Position numbers and translations under genes: made by a program. Of a stretch of DNA of 64,000 bases, positions 34,080 to 45,745 are shown one piece after another; position 1 is the first letter of the stretch; every line of letters begins with the position of its first letter. This DNA is from Cornus controversa (taxonomy: Eukaryota; Streptophyta; Magnoliopsida; Cornales; Cornaceae). A model generated the notes under the pieces. It did not search any database. It had not been told where the DNA came from and worked only from the letters and a program-made list of their open reading frames with translations. The stretch spans positions 53,296,033 through 53,360,032 of the forward strand of contig CM048845.1 in NCBI GenBank assembly GCA_026545225.1, written 5' to 3'.

Positions 34080-35370
34080 ATGCTTGTACAAGAGGAAGAA
34101 ATTATTGACACCATGGCTAATGTGCATAATCCTAATGGCAACAATGATATTTTGTCAGATGCTAATACTGTGGCGGAAGGGGCCGAGACTGCTCAGAGAC
34201 TACTATGTCCTAGAGACATATAATTCGCAAGCTGGATTCCAACTGCCATATGTCACAACATAGAACTACGAGATCAAGTCCAACATTATTCAAATTCTGC
34301 CATCATATTTTGAGCTGACTCAAAAGGATGCTTACAAGCATCTGGATGAATTCATAGAAGTGTGCCCAACTTCTCTGAAGATGCTTTCAGAATGCAACTA
34401 TTTTCATTTTCTTTGAAGAACAAAGCTAAGTATTGGTTCAATTCTCTACTGGTGGGCTTTATCACGACATGGACTCAGATGTAACATGAGTTCTTGAAGA
34501 AGTATTTTTCAATAGGGAAGACCAATTAATTCAGACAAGCTATCACTATTTTCTCCCAATCTGAGGAGGAACAATTCTATGAGATATGGAAGAGGTTCAA
34601 AGACCTTCTTAAGAAGTGTCCTCGTCATTAGGTTCCTAAGTGGCAACTTTTGTAGAGTTTTAATGCGATGGTAGATACATCATGTTGGGGTACTTTCATG
34701 CTAAGGAGTGAAGATGAAGCATGGACATTGTTTATAAATTAGAGTGATAACTCTTTGTAATATGTGTCTTTAACTCATTTAAGCAGACCATCCAACACAA
34801 GAAAGATAGATGGTATTTTTGAGGCTGGTGCTACAGATGTTATGTCTACCAACATTGACTTGATTACATAGAAAGTGGCACCAATTTTGGCAGCCAATCA
34901 AGCTCCTCCTCTTTCTGCAGGTTCTTCATTGTTAGGCCCTTGTGACTTTTGCTCTAGTCATATGCATCATATGAATAATTTTCTTTTAGTTGGGCAATTT
35001 TTTGAGCTTCAACAAGAGCAAGTCCAAGCTACATTCACTAGACCAATGAATCCTCCACGTGGCAGCACTTAAAATCCAACATGGAGGAATCATTTTGGTT
35101 TTTCATACAATAATCAAAGGGCAGCATTGCAGCCTACTTATCAGCCTAGGAACTATGGGCCTCCACAATCATATCAAGCACAAGTTCCTATGTCACCAAA
35201 GAACTCAACTCTTGAAGATAAGATGACATTTGCCCTAGAAAAGTTTGATAATCTTGACTCTATTGTTGAAATAGTGCAAGCCATTACTCAATTGGTACAT
35301 TCTCACTCTCAGTTAATTGCCAAACTAGAATCTTAGTTTAGAAAACTTGCCAATCCCTTGAGTAAAAGAT
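34080..35370 (+). pseudogene. Athila-like gag
   Basis: A start codon at 34080 opens MLVQEEEIIDTMAN, followed by degraded gag. Conserved blocks in order are FRMQLFSFSLKNKAKYWFNS (about 34390), a block FLKKYFSIGKT (34492), YEIWKRFKDLLKKCP (about 34578), a cysteine-bearing segment CDFCSSHMHH (34941; a remnant of the knuckle that usually precedes an NPxWRNH motif), NPTWRNHFGFSY (35071), and a C-terminal helix with QAITQLVHSHSQLIAKLES. This order matches Athila gag. At least eight stop codons interrupt it. A second copy of its C-terminus exists in the small element at 8301. Confidence 0.85.
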
Positions 35371-35399
35371 AAGAGGGGAAGCTACCAATTCTAGAGGTA

Positions 35400-36440
35400 T
35401 GCATGCTTCTTCAAGTAACCCACATCATGAGCCAGTTTAAGCCATTACCACTTTCAAAAGTGCGAAAATAATTGATAACAAACTGGGGGAGAAGAAAAAA
35501 GAAGATGAAGAAGTGCTTAAAAGTCCAATTACTGAAAACTCTTACGAGCCTAAGACTCCTTTCCCACAACGTTTTTAAGAAGCATCCAAGTTGGGGAAGC
35601 AAGGGGACAAGTTGTATGACATGATGGAGGTGTTTCATCAAGTGAAGATTAACTTACCACTCCTTAACGCCATCAAACAGATTCCTCCATATACAAAATT
35701 TTTGAAGAACTTGTGCAATCAGAAGGGGCGTTCCAAGAGCCATGTGCCTAATAAGGTGATGCTACCATAATAAGTAAGCTCAATAATTCATCATTGCACT
35801 CCTCCCAAGTACAAAGATCAAGGTGGCCCAACTATCTAATGCATCATTAGGGAGCACTATGTGGATAAAGCTCTTCTTGATTTGGGTGCGAGTGTGAACT
35901 TGTTACTCTACTCAGTCTATTAAGAATTAGGATTGGGAGAGTTGAACCCTACCTCTGTGGTGTTACAGTTTATAAATATATTAACCAAGCAACCCTGAGG
36001 GATTGTCGAAGATGTGCTCATCAAAGTGGACAAGTTCTACTTTCCAGTTGATTTCATTTTGCTAGACACTTAGCCAGTTCACAATCCTAGGAGGCACATT
36101 CCAGTCATCCTTGGATGATCTTTCCTATCCACTGCTGATGCTTGCATAAATTATAGGTCGAGGATCATGGATATCTCTTTTGGCAACATAAAGGTGAAAT
36201 TAAATATTTTTAATGTTATTCAACATCCTCCAGACTAGAGTGATGTTTCCTACATAGATGTTATTGATGACTGTGTGGAGGAATTTGCTTCATATTATCT
36301 ATCTCAAGATCCTTTGGAGGCATGCGTGTCCTTCTTTGATTATGAATCATTCAACATTGAGGAGTCTATTGAAGAGGTAAATTCTATTCTTGATACTACA
36401 GCCATTCAGAATACTCTAGCTTAGAGAATTCCAGTCGCGC
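35400..36440 (+). pseudogene. Athila-like protease region
   Basis: It follows gag. The plus strand shows KTPFPQRF, HQVKINLPLLNAIKQIPPYTKF, then KALLDLGASVNLL (aspartic protease core DLGAS, about 35870), a segment containing ELGLGELNPTSVVLQ, GIVEDVLIKVDKFYFPVDFI and HIPVILG. These are the conserved blocks of the Athila protease and its flanking domain. The catalytic Asp is visible and several stops are present. The enzyme would cut the gag-pol polyprotein. About 250 codons of spacer separate it from RT. Confidence 0.8.
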
Positions 36441-36499
36441 CACTGCTTCCTCTTTCTAGCACTCCTCTAGTGCCTTCACTGGAGTCCCCTCTATAACTA

Positions 36500-38190
36500 G
36501 AATTGAGGCCTCTACTTGAGAAGCTGAAATACGTGTTTTTAGGGGGCCAATGAGACCCTTTCGATTATCATTGCCTCTGATTTGACATACACTCAAGAAG
36601 CAAACTCAGTGGAGGTCTTCTACCAACATTATGAAGCAATTGCATGGAGTGTGGCTGATCTCAAGGATATTGATCCCTCTATTTGAATGCCTAAAATTCA
36701 ATTTGAGGATGAAAGCAAGCCATCCAAAGAAGCACAGAGGCGATTAAATCCTAACATGAAAGAAGTGGTGAAGAAAGAGGTGATCAAGTTGCTTGATGTA
36801 TACACCATCTACCCAATTTCTAATAGCAAATGGGTGAGCCCTACTCAAGCTGTTCCCAAGAAGTCTGGCATCACAATTGTTCCAAATTCTAGGGGGGATT
36901 TCATCCCACAATGCATTGCCACTAGTTGGCATGTTTGCATTGACTATAAAGAGCTCAACTCTAAGACAAGGAATGATCACTTTCCTCTTCCATTCATTGA
37001 TCAAATTCTCGAGAGGTTGGTGGGTCAGAGCTACTATTGCTTCTTGGATGGATACTCCGGTTATAATCAAGTGGCCATGGATGCAGAAGATTAAGAGAAG
37101 ACCACCTTCACATGCCCTTTTGGTACTTTTGCTTTTGTCGCATTCCCTTTGGGTTATATAATGCTCTGGCGACTTTTCAGAGGTGCATGATGGCCATATT
37201 CTTCGACATGGTGGAAAATGTTCTAAAAGTATTCATGGATGAATTCTCAATTTTTGGGTCATCCTTCGAAGATTGCTTGAAAAAATTATCATTTGTGCTT
37301 CAGAGATGCCGAGATCAGAATTTGATCCTTAGTTAGAAGAATAGCCACTTTATGGTGAAGGAAGGCATTGTGTTGGGGCATGTTGTCTCGGAAAGGGGCA
37401 TTAAAGTTGATAAAGCAAATATTGATCTTATCTCCACTTTGCCTCCTCCTACTACAGTCAGGCAAGATCGTTCTTTCTTGGGCCATGCCAGGTTCTATAG
37501 AAGATTCATCAAGGACTTCAGTAAAATTGTTTGACCCTTACGTCAACACTTGACTAAGGATGCTATTTTCTCTTTTGATGATGATTGTTTACAAGCCTTT
37601 GAGAATTTTCAGTCTTCATCATCCTCTGCACCAATCATGCAATCTTCGAGATGGTCATTGCCATTTCAGATCATATGTGATGCTTCTGATTATGAAGTGG
37701 GAGCTATTTTGGGACAACGGGAAGACAAACGCCCTTTATGTCATCTGCTATGCTAGTAAGACTCTTTCTGACGCTCAACTTAATTATACCACAACCAAGA
37801 AGGAGCTTCTAGCAATGGTATTTGTTTTGGACAAATTTCATTCTTAGTTGTTGGGATCCAAGGTGGTTGTCTACTCTGATCATGCTGCTTTGAGGCTCTT
37901 ACTAGCATAGAAGGAAACCAAACCATGCCTTATTCAGTGGATTCTGTTATTACAAGAATTTGACTTGGAGATAAAAGATAAGGAGGGGACAGAGATGTGG
38001 TGGTTGACCATTTATCTCAAATTTTATTAAACTCCTCATTCGACGAGTTGCCTATTCGTGAATCATTTTTGGATAAGCAATTATTTGGAGTTTTCGACGG
38101 TTCTTGGTCTATGGCATATAGATGGGAAGGTGAATGGATAGAGACTAAAACATTGTGTAGAGGGGATTGTGCCTATGGGAGACGTGGAAT
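36500..38190 (+). pseudogene. Athila-like reverse transcriptase and RNase H, integrase missing
   Basis: From 36687 the frame shows KKEVIKLLDVYTIYPISNSK, WVSPTQAVPKKSG, WHVCIDYKELNSKTRNDHFP, then ILERLVGQSYYCFLDGYSGY. After a stop at 37092 it continues with IPFGLYNALATFQRCMMAIF and VFMDEFSIFG at about 37230. The catalytic F-M-D-D box has become F-M-D-E, so the second metal-binding aspartate is changed. RNase H follows with ICDASDYEVGAIL, CYASKTLSDAQLNYTT and SDHAALR; a one-base shift near 37990 leads to VVDHLSQI and then PIRESFLDKQLFGV, where an integrase would normally start. From about 38090 homology stops and no integrase motif appears before ORF2, so integrase has been lost. Confidence 0.85.
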
Positions 38191-39064
38191 CCGTTGACTT
38201 GATGGATCTCGTTCATCATGATCGATCCTCTCGGGTGATGAACGTCGCCTATGGACGTTAACTATGGGGTATTTTGTATTTTTGATCTTTGATTTCTTTT
38301 GTTTTTTATTCTTGAATTCTTTTCTTTCATGATTTCCTTTACTTTTCTTTCAATATTAGGTGTGTTTTAATGTGCTTTTTTTTTAGTTTTTGATATCTTA
38401 GTTGCTTCTGGGGGATGCCAGGAGGTGGACATGGGTATTCGGACTCAAAACAGGTGAAAAAGAGAGGTCTCAATCAACCTTGGGTGATAGACCCCTCAAA
38501 AATACCCTTCTCGATTGACCTTGGGCGATAGACACCCAAGGGACACCAGCTTGGGCGATCGATCACCCCAAGTGAGTTGTTCCTAGACAGAATCAACAGT
38601 TGGGCAATCGATCGTCCCTGCCAAATAGGGCTGATCCAAAATTTTAAAGGCCTATTTAAAGCCTCATTCAAGCCTCATTACTCCTACTCAGAATTTAAAG
38701 GTTTGGTGCACTCTTTTGTCCCTTATCATCAACAACATTCCATAACTTCCACTTGGTGATTATAGTGCTTGAAGATCATCCTTGATCATCATCATCAACA
38801 TCAATTCCAACTTGTTCTTCTCAAATTCTCATTGAAGCTCCAACTTTCTCAAGCTTCTTCTTCAAGGGAGGTGTGTTTAATTTTCTCAAAATTGGTTGGA
38901 TTTCTTTGAGGGCTTTTGTAGTCCAAGTTCGGGGGAGATCATTGTGTGTTGAATTGACTAAATTTGGAGCAGAGAAAAGTATGAAAGAAGAAGGTTGAAG
39001 GTGGTGAATAAATTGTGCACACCAAGTGTTGGAATAAATTCCTCAACTGACTTTGTGAGTTCTA
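38191..39064 (+). other. Region between RNase H and ORF2 with palindromic segment
   Basis: No domain is recognised. T-rich stretches lie at 38270-38400. At 38455-38625 there are repeated phrases of the type TTGGGCGATCGATC followed by (A)CCCC, and a perfect CGATCG core recurs. From about 38700 to 39064 the sequence is colinear with the inverted Athila fragment (61821-62066), so it is an original leader of ORF2. Confidence 0.55.
38455..38625. repeat. Palindrome cluster (CGATCG core) in Athila internal region
   Basis: Copies read TTGGGTGATAGACCCC, TTGGGCGATAGACACCC, TTGGGCGATCGATCACCCC and TTGGGCAATCGATCGTCCC, alternately complete and half palindromes. Same style as in the LTR clusters, but here upstream of an ORF rather than in an LTR. 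Confidence 0.7.
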
Positions 39065-40243
39065 GTGGCACCAAAAAAAGCCAATGTACATGGCACTTCA
39101 ATTTCACGTGGTCCACAACGTCCACGACTTGCCTGGGCACCAATTGCCTCTATACCTCAAGAGGAGCATGCTCATGAGATATGGCATCTGAGGCCATTGA
39201 ATTTAAAGACAACCTTTAAGATACCAGAGCTTTATGGTATGTTTCTTGAGACCCATTGAGGTATCACCGACTTCCTTCATCATCGGGTTAATTCAATTTT
39301 TACTCTGGCATCCACTATCATTAATATGAAGCTTGTCAAAGTTTTCCATCAGAACTTAATGGCCAAGCAAGATGAGCGTGGTATTCTTATTTCATCAGTG
39401 GATGGTGTCCAGGTTCAGGTCAATGTGGCGACTATAGCTACTGTGATTGGCTACCCCAATGCATTCCGAGATGATTTGACTGATATCTTCACTCCTCTGC
39501 TCGAGGACCTTTCGGTGGGAAATTTGGTAGGACACTTTTGTGTCGGACAGTTTTCTGAGCCAAAGAATAACACAGCATCCAAGACCTCTATGCTTAGCCA
39601 TTTGTGGTTTATTGACACAGTGATGTACAAGAATGTGTGTCCAATTGGGCACAAAACTGTAAGGCATCAGGAATTCCTTCGAGCCCTCTACACTATACAC
39701 TTTGGGCATTGGCTTTCCTTCACACAGATAGTTTGGGGACAGATTAAAAATTTTTATGCAAAGGTCGTGGGCAAGTCACCAGATAGTGCGAGTGATTGGG
39801 AGTTTCCATTCCCCACTCTTATTTGTTCGTTACTATTTGCATAGGGATATGAGGTTAGTGATGATGAGCTCTCTTTTACACGTGGCATCCATTATAGCAT
39901 GACTGATTAGAACTTGAGTCGGTTCACATGAGATAGAGAGTCATAGATGTATCAAGGCGAGATAGCCAGATAGGCCCATGGAGGGGAGGATATAGTAGCA
40001 CCACCACCATTAGTAGAGGAGCACACAGAGGCTGAGGATGAGGCTGTACATGCACAAGCTAGAGGCCAGGCTTATGGACACTTAGAGGAGCAGATTGAGA
40101 AGTTGACTAGTCAGTTTAGAGCTTTCCAGACAAAGGTGTCGGCCCAGTACAGAGATGTTCACCAGGACCAGAGGTTGATGATGCGCGCTTTGATGCGACA
40201 CTCTGGCTTGGACCCAGATGGTTTGCCACCGTCATCTTATTAG
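39065..40243 (+). pseudogene. Athila ORF2 (env-position protein of unknown function)
   Basis: An extra ORF downstream of pol. The longest open piece (39326-39844) contains MAKQDERGILISSVDGVQVQ, ATIATVIGYPNAFRDDLTDI, HLWFIDTVMYKNVCPIGHKT and WEFPFPTLI. The C-terminus has a heptad-like stretch HLEEQIEKLTSQFRAFQTKV, probably a coiled coil, and ends DPDGLPPSSY. The pattern resembles the domain often annotated as putative plant transposon protein; no function is established. In Athila elements an ORF here is sometimes called env-like, but I see no signal peptide or membrane segment. The start codon is GTG at 39065 where the inverted copy (61820) has ATG. In-frame stops at 39257, 39842, 39908 and 39934 are aligned with W, Q, W and Q codons of that copy. 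Confidence 0.8.
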
Positions 40244-41386
40244 TTTTGTTTTTAGTTTCTTTTCTTTATTTTATTTACTGTATTGTTATTTTCATTTCCA
40301 AAAAAAAAAAAAATCTTTCCTGTTTTTATTTTCTTTTTCATGCTTATTTTCACCCACAATTATTTCACTTGGTCGTTGGAGTATATTGGTTTGTTTTGAC
40401 AAGTTGTTGCATCCAAGTTTGGGGGATTGCTTGCATTGCCTTGGTGCTATTGGTTTGCCTTTTTCTTGCCACTACTTCAAGTTCATGGTATCATCAGTCT
40501 AACCCTCATCTTTATTTTTATTGCATATATATTGAGGACAATGTACCGTTTAAGTTTGGGGGTGAGGCGGTGCCTTTTTATGTACTTTATTGCAATAGGG
40601 GAAATTTTCATGAAATCTTTCTTGTTTTAGGACTTTTTGGCTATTTTATTTCATAATTTTTTTGTTTATTTTCTTTTGTTTTATTTTTAGTTAGGATGTT
40701 TTTACATTGATTAAGGGTTTAATACTTTATGTAGTTGCTTGACTTGCAATTCCTAAGTATGTTTTAAATTTTTAGAAACTGTGGTTTGACTCTAGTGGTT
40801 TTAATCATTGTTTGCATTAATATGCCTTGGAGTGATTGGTTTTAGTTTCCTCACATGCACAGACACAGTAGTATAATCTTCTGGGGTATGAACTTTGCCT
40901 CTGAGTTATTGGGTTACATATGCTTGATAGTAATTGGTATCCTTTGAGAATGAATACCGATGATGTGTTTTACTTGACTTAAAAAATGAGAGAAAAAAAT
41001 GTGTTGAATAAGCTAATCAATTTGATCCTTTTCACGAAGTAACCGGACCTCTTGTCTTAATAAGTATTGAGTAGTCATGCTAAAAGTGAGGGGTGAGAAG
41101 AGAAGAAGCATTGGTTGTCTTGGTTTGTAGCCTAGTTTATTTGAGTAATTAGGTTCTTTCTGGTGTCTTGACACCTAGTGCCCTAAGACATTGCACAACC
41201 AATAAATCAATGAAAAAAAATGTCATGTATTCATGTTTGAGAAGTATTAATTCAATAAAGGGACCTAGTGAGTTGAAGGGGTATGTGACTTAGTATATTT
41301 GGAGCTGGGTTGCGCCACATAAAATGACTGTTAGTTCACTTTTAATGAGGGAGCTAGAGTTGGTTACTTTGAGATATGTTGATGTG
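40244..41386 (+). other. Athila 3' untranslated region, first part
   Basis: It starts with a T-rich stretch and an A-run (40298-40312). The phrases AAGTTTGGGGG (40415), TTGAGGACAATGTACC (40533) and AAGTTTGGGGGTGAGGC (40552) repeat those of the small Athila element at 9374-9520. Predicted ORFs here are hydrophobic shadows of the T-rich sequence. It is interrupted at 41391 by a Sirevirus-like element and resumes at 49176. Confidence 0.7.
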
Positions 41387-41391
41387 ATTTA

Positions 41392-42552
41392 TGTGAGTTG
41401 CGCGGTGCGGAAGCGGTTGCGAAAAGTATTTTAGAACCTAGAAGGGGGGTGAATAAGATCACTTGCTCGTTTGCTTAATTTTTAATTAATTCAATTTTAA
41501 GTCCAATTAATCAAACAATTAAAGCAAACAAATAAATAAAGTGCAAGTAAAGAAAAGAATGCACCAGATATACGTGAAAACCAAAGGCAGGAAATAACCA
41601 CGGAGGGAGGTGGCACGCCTCAGGGAACCAATTCACTATGATGAAGTAAAGCACAACAGACTCTATCTCAGTCTCACACCCCTCTTCACTCTGTCAAGGA
41701 TCTGATGTGGAACACCTCAGGCTTATGATTGCGACAACACGTCCAACTGCTGCAGACTTCTGGCTAGCGTCACCACCCTTACAGAAAGGTTGCTGGAAGA
41801 ACCAAAATACTCAGCAAGTATTTCGTTCCCTTCGTAGTGCAATCTGGTCACCTTTCTTCCTCAGCAAGCAAGCAAGCGAAGAACCATCAATCCAATGTTC
41901 TGATCAGCAAATAGATTTGATGCAGTCTCTGAGCAGCTAATCAGAAGTAGAACACCATCCTAAATATCACTCGTGAAGTATGGATGTGTGTTCTTAAAAA
42001 TATATAGCCCTAATTATACTGTATATACTTTCTCTCTCTAAAATATTAATTTTCCAGGGCACACTTGTAGAGAAAATATGAATACATATATATAGGAAGT
42101 TCTAATTCTACTTGGAAAAGAAGTTAAATACCAAAATAGAACTTTCCTAGAAGTTTCAAACCCAATAGGAATTAGGATTTTCGTCAAAATCTATTTTCTA
42201 TTTGGAACAGGCTAAGTGGGACCGGTGCCAAATAAATAGGACCGGTGGGACTTTCTGAAAATTTACAGAAACTAAACTACCAAGAAAAGTTGGACCGGTC
42301 CTACTTTGAAAAATCCTAAATTTTGCATTTAAACCCTAGTTTTTCAAAATAGGCTCGGAACTAAAAAGTGCAGAGTGTCCTCACCATACTTACCTGTACT
42401 ATATGGTGTTCTAACTGATTTGTCAGCTTCTATGCACTTGAGTGTCAGTTCAAAGATGTCGATGATAGATACAAAGAATAAATCGAAAGTTACAACTCGA
42501 TCAATCAGGTTTTGATCACCAAAATATGCCAATTACAATAGTATATCTCACA
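41392..42552 (-). mobile_element. 3' LTR of non-autonomous Sirevirus-like element
   Basis: On the plus strand it runs from TGTGAGTTGCGCGGTGCGG to GTATATCTCACA, 1161 bp, very similar to 47985-49170; most differences in the first 500 bases are single substitutions. The target duplication ATTTA lies at 41387-41391 and, after the other LTR, at 49171-49175. A run of GGACCGG sites is at 42210-42310. The adjacent internal side (42553-42567) reads GCCAAAGGGGGAGAT on the minus strand, a good polypurine tract. Confidence 0.95.
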
Positions 42553-42567
42553 ATCTCCCCCTTTGGC
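42553..42567 (-). other. Polypurine tract of Sirevirus-like element
   Basis: GCCAAAGGGGGAGAT on the minus strand lies directly upstream of the 3' LTR (TGTGAGATATAC). It primes plus-strand DNA synthesis. Other purine runs on the minus strand (for example 42780 and 42868, AAGGGGGAGAT) repeat the same motif within 320 bp. Confidence 0.75.
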
Positions 42568-43093
42568 AATTTCGTGACAAAACCACCTAGACAATTATAA
42601 CCTAACCCATTAGAAAAATTAGATTACAATATTTGCCCAAAATACATAGAAATAAAAAGCTAATCATCAGAAGCTTCACATGTGTGTTTAGAATAAAATT
42701 TGTTATACCTGCACATCCCTTAAACAACACAACCTGTGAAAACCTTAATAAAGAAATATAATCATGAATATCAATATCTCCCCCTTAATCTAATAAATAT
42801 ATTTCCCCCTTTGTCAAAGAATCTCATATCATATCATATGCATATAATAATATAATAATATCATCTCCCCCTTTTTGGAACAAATTGACAAAGAACTAGC
42901 AAAGAGATTTAGTTAAACAGATAAATCATGAAGCACATAGTGAGATTAAGATAAACATAATCATCATCACTGATTAAATAAATATCCAAAATATATCAGT
43001 TGATGGAATAAACAAAAATAAATATCCAGACATCAAGGATAAATAAGTCAACAATAGTCTAGAACAAAAGATATCAAGACCTAAAGTCTTAGT
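42568..43093 (-). other. Untranslated 3' region of the Sirevirus-like element
   Basis: AT-rich. On the minus strand it holds at least four polypurine-like phrases of the type AAAGGGGGA (at 42561, 42777, 42806 and 42868 on plus coordinates). No coding domain was recognised. Repeated polypurine tracts upstream of the 3' LTR are described for Sireviruses. Confidence 0.55.
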
Positions 43094-44139
43094 CTAGCCA
43101 GCCTCATCAGCAGACTCATCAAAAATAGTAGGGTCAAGCTTGCCAATCCTAGCATGTAAGCGATCGAACCCTTGTTGAATGAACCTGAGAACTTGGTTCA
43201 TCTGATTGGTCGTCACGGGTGTGTCAGTCACAGGAAGTTGGAAACTCCACGACCCCTAGACACAGCCTGTCCAGCTCCTTGACTGAGCTCATAGGCCTTT
43301 CTGTCCTTCTCCTTCTTGTTTACCGAGCGAGTAATTGATGTGGCATCAATCATCCCTTTCAGTTTCTCAATATCAGCTCTCTCTGGAATACGAACCCTAG
43401 TATCCCTCAAAATAGCCATCACTATCTATGGAAAAGGTAATGCTGAAGAAGACCTAAAATGTCGAGTGGCTAAGATCATGGTACGCATGATTGTTGCAGG
43501 AAGATTGATCGGATCTCCTCGAACAATGTGATAAAAAATCTCAGCTCCACTCTTAATCAAATTACCCTTGTGGTCATGAGGATCTAAATTGTATGAGACT
43601 ATCATGTTCAAAGCTGAGACTTCATCGGTAAGGTAGAGTGAAGGCAATCTGTCTACTAGCCGTGGGGCTTCGGGTATGCACAACTCTCTAGTCATATCAT
43701 CCATGCTCGGTCTGTTTGGATCCTCAACTTGATATGGCAATACAATGCCATCTTCATTCTCTGCAATACCTAACAAATTGGCAATTGTGTCCTTGGTGAC
43801 CTCAACACGAACGCCATAACATTTAGTCACAAATATTAGGTCATCCAAGGTTGATGTAATCATATTGCCATAAAAATATCGGACCATGTCGGGGTTTACA
43901 ATTTCTCTAAGATCACAAAGAGACTCCCAACCATTGTCTTCAAAGTATTGCACAAAATCCATCTCCCATTTGCGCTTGATTATCACAAAATTGACTTGCC
44001 TTTCAATTCTCATAGCCCGGCACCCTATGATATTCACAAAATTATTGAAATTGAATTCATCCTCAAACATGTCTAGAGTGAATACAATTCGATTTTCATC
44101 ACTGGTAGACGCCTCAGTACGTCCCCTCTTTCGTGCCAT
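43094..44139 (-). pseudogene. Env-position ORF of a copia element; putative plant transposon-type protein
   Basis: The likely start is ATG at 44137-44139 (MARKRGRTEAS), about 345 codons to a stop at 43094-43096, broken by one in-frame TAG near 43420 and one frameshift near 43220. Blocks in order are a basic N-terminus, VNFVIIKRKWEMDFVQYFED, NGWESLCDLREIVNPDMVRY, VRVEVTKDTIANLLGI, LTDEVSALNMIVSYN and ETHLIL-type helices, then a basic linker (KKEKDRK) and a C-terminal helix with QVLRFIQQGFDRLHARIGKL. The pattern (WESLCDL, then FYGN, then V-T-K-D-T-I-A-x-L-L-G-I) resembles the plant-specific domain also present in ORF2 of the Athila copies at 39065 and 60610. No membrane segment is evident. It is transcribed in the same direction as the gag at 45746-47893, from which it is separated by 1.6 kb of non-coding DNA. 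Confidence 0.7.
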
Positions 44140-45745
44140 AAGAACCACGACGAATGGGATCAAAAATATAGTCAAGAGTTCCATTGAGACTTTTTGTCGA
44201 ACACTTGGTGTGCAAGTGAAAAATCCCCAAATTTCAAAGCAATTTGTTTGCACAATTTCTCCCAAATCCACAATCAATAAACACCAAGTCCAATTAGACA
44301 ATCCCAATCCTCCAATATCAATCAATCCACAAAGAAATGTAGAAGAAGAGATTGCTTGAGTGTTTGAGTGTATGAGAGTGTATGTTGAGCTTGAGAAGAG
44401 AAGTAGAGTGTAAGTGTGCATATGAGGACAATAGGCATGTTTAAGACCAAAGTACGCGCGCGTGGATTGTCAAGAATCTGGGCATCCGCCAAGTGCAACC
44501 GGTCCTCATATTTGGGGACTGGTCCAACTTCTCTCGGTTCCTCAGAACCTGCAGAAGTGTGACCGGTGCTCAATAATGGGGACCGGTCCAACTTTGTGAA
44601 TTATACAAAAATTACACTTTGGACCTCTAATTCACCAAATACACCTCATCTCAGCTTGATTTAGCAATTAAGCACACAAAATATGAAAAATAAACACAAA
44701 ATCAAAATAAAATATATTTTTGAATTTTTGAAAATTTTTCAAAGAAGAAAATAAAACGTGAATAATCTCATGAGAATAATTAAAAACATATTTTTCAAAG
44801 AATAATATGAGTCCTAAAATTTCTGAAAAATTTCAAACATTTATGAATGCAGAATTTTAAAACCCATAATTTATCCATAAAATTCATTCTCAAATCCATG
44901 ATCATGACACAACTTCCAACACACAAATATTTATAAAAATTTAGAAACTCATCTAATAAATCCATGTGTGTGTGTGCAATCCAACTTCATCAAAAATTAA
45001 TCAAATTCCTTTGATCTATCTTCTAAAACATATTGGATAATAAGCAAATATAACTACTCATGATCAAACATTTTTTCATTGAATTTCATCATCATTTTTT
45101 TTTATATTATTTCTAAGACAGTGGCTTTCACTCTTAAGGGCAGCCAGCTATTTTCCTCAAAACAACTCTTTAATTTTTAAAGATATCTCATTAGAGATTT
45201 ACATTGTAGTGGAAGCTACGAACACATCCCGAAGGTAGCCTTTTCCTTTTGTCTTAGATATTCAGCAAATTTTCATATTTTCTTTTTCTTTTCATGCTGA
45301 ATAAAAACATAATTTTTTTCATCAATTTTTCTTTTATTGATCATTTAAGCTTTCAATGCTACTCATACAATATACTCTAGTCAACTTCACATTAGTTTTC
45401 AATCAATTCTCTCAGAGTTGGACTAGTGCACAATTTGTATGGACTTAGAAGATTTACCTCTAAAAAAAAATAAATACAGCACATTGGTCATCAATGTTTA
45501 GATCATAAAATCAAGTACTTCATTCATTGACAAACTAAGTGTCCCAATTATGCATTCACAAATCAAAGTGAAATTAAAAAGAAATATAAAGAAATCACAT
45601 TATTTCTCAGAAAAATATAATTATCATAATCTCATATGATTATTACTAAAAATAAACAAAACCTAACCTATAAAAAAAATATGGTCCAATGGAAAACAAA
45701 TAAATGAACATAAGCTCAGTCCATGACCATCAAAGTCCTAATGAC
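44140..45745 (-). other. Non-coding interval between copia gag and the env-position ORF; pol absent
   Basis: In an autonomous copia element protease, integrase, RT and RNase H (about 3.5 kb) should stand here. Neither strand shows the copia integrase GKQ/DDE blocks nor a YVDD box. The stretch holds a GGACCGG palindrome cluster (44496-44600), runs of A and T, and a TGTGTGTGTG microsatellite (44965-44975). Because both LTRs, primer site and polypurine tract are present, pol was probably replaced or deleted before the element inserted. Confidence 0.7.
44496..44600. repeat. GGACCGGTCC-type palindrome cluster upstream of the env-position ORF
   Basis: CAACCGGTCC, GGGGACTGGTCCAAC, GTGACCGGTGC and GGGGACCGGTCCAAC lie within 105 bp. 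They are the same type as the palindromes in this element's LTRs, but are internal, about 360 bp before the ORF start. Confidence 0.75.

Noticed and set aside
36744..37070. 108-codon minus-strand ORF
   Set aside because: Antisense shadow of the Athila RT, which is clearly recognisable on the plus strand.
40218..40656. Overlapping hydrophobic ORFs resembling membrane proteins
   Set aside because: They arise from the T-rich Athila 3' region; the homologous regions at 9183-9386 and 60200-60500 give different peptides.
43886..44359. 157-codon plus ORF
   Set aside because: Antisense to the env-position ORF of the copia element, which has recognisable blocks; this one has none.
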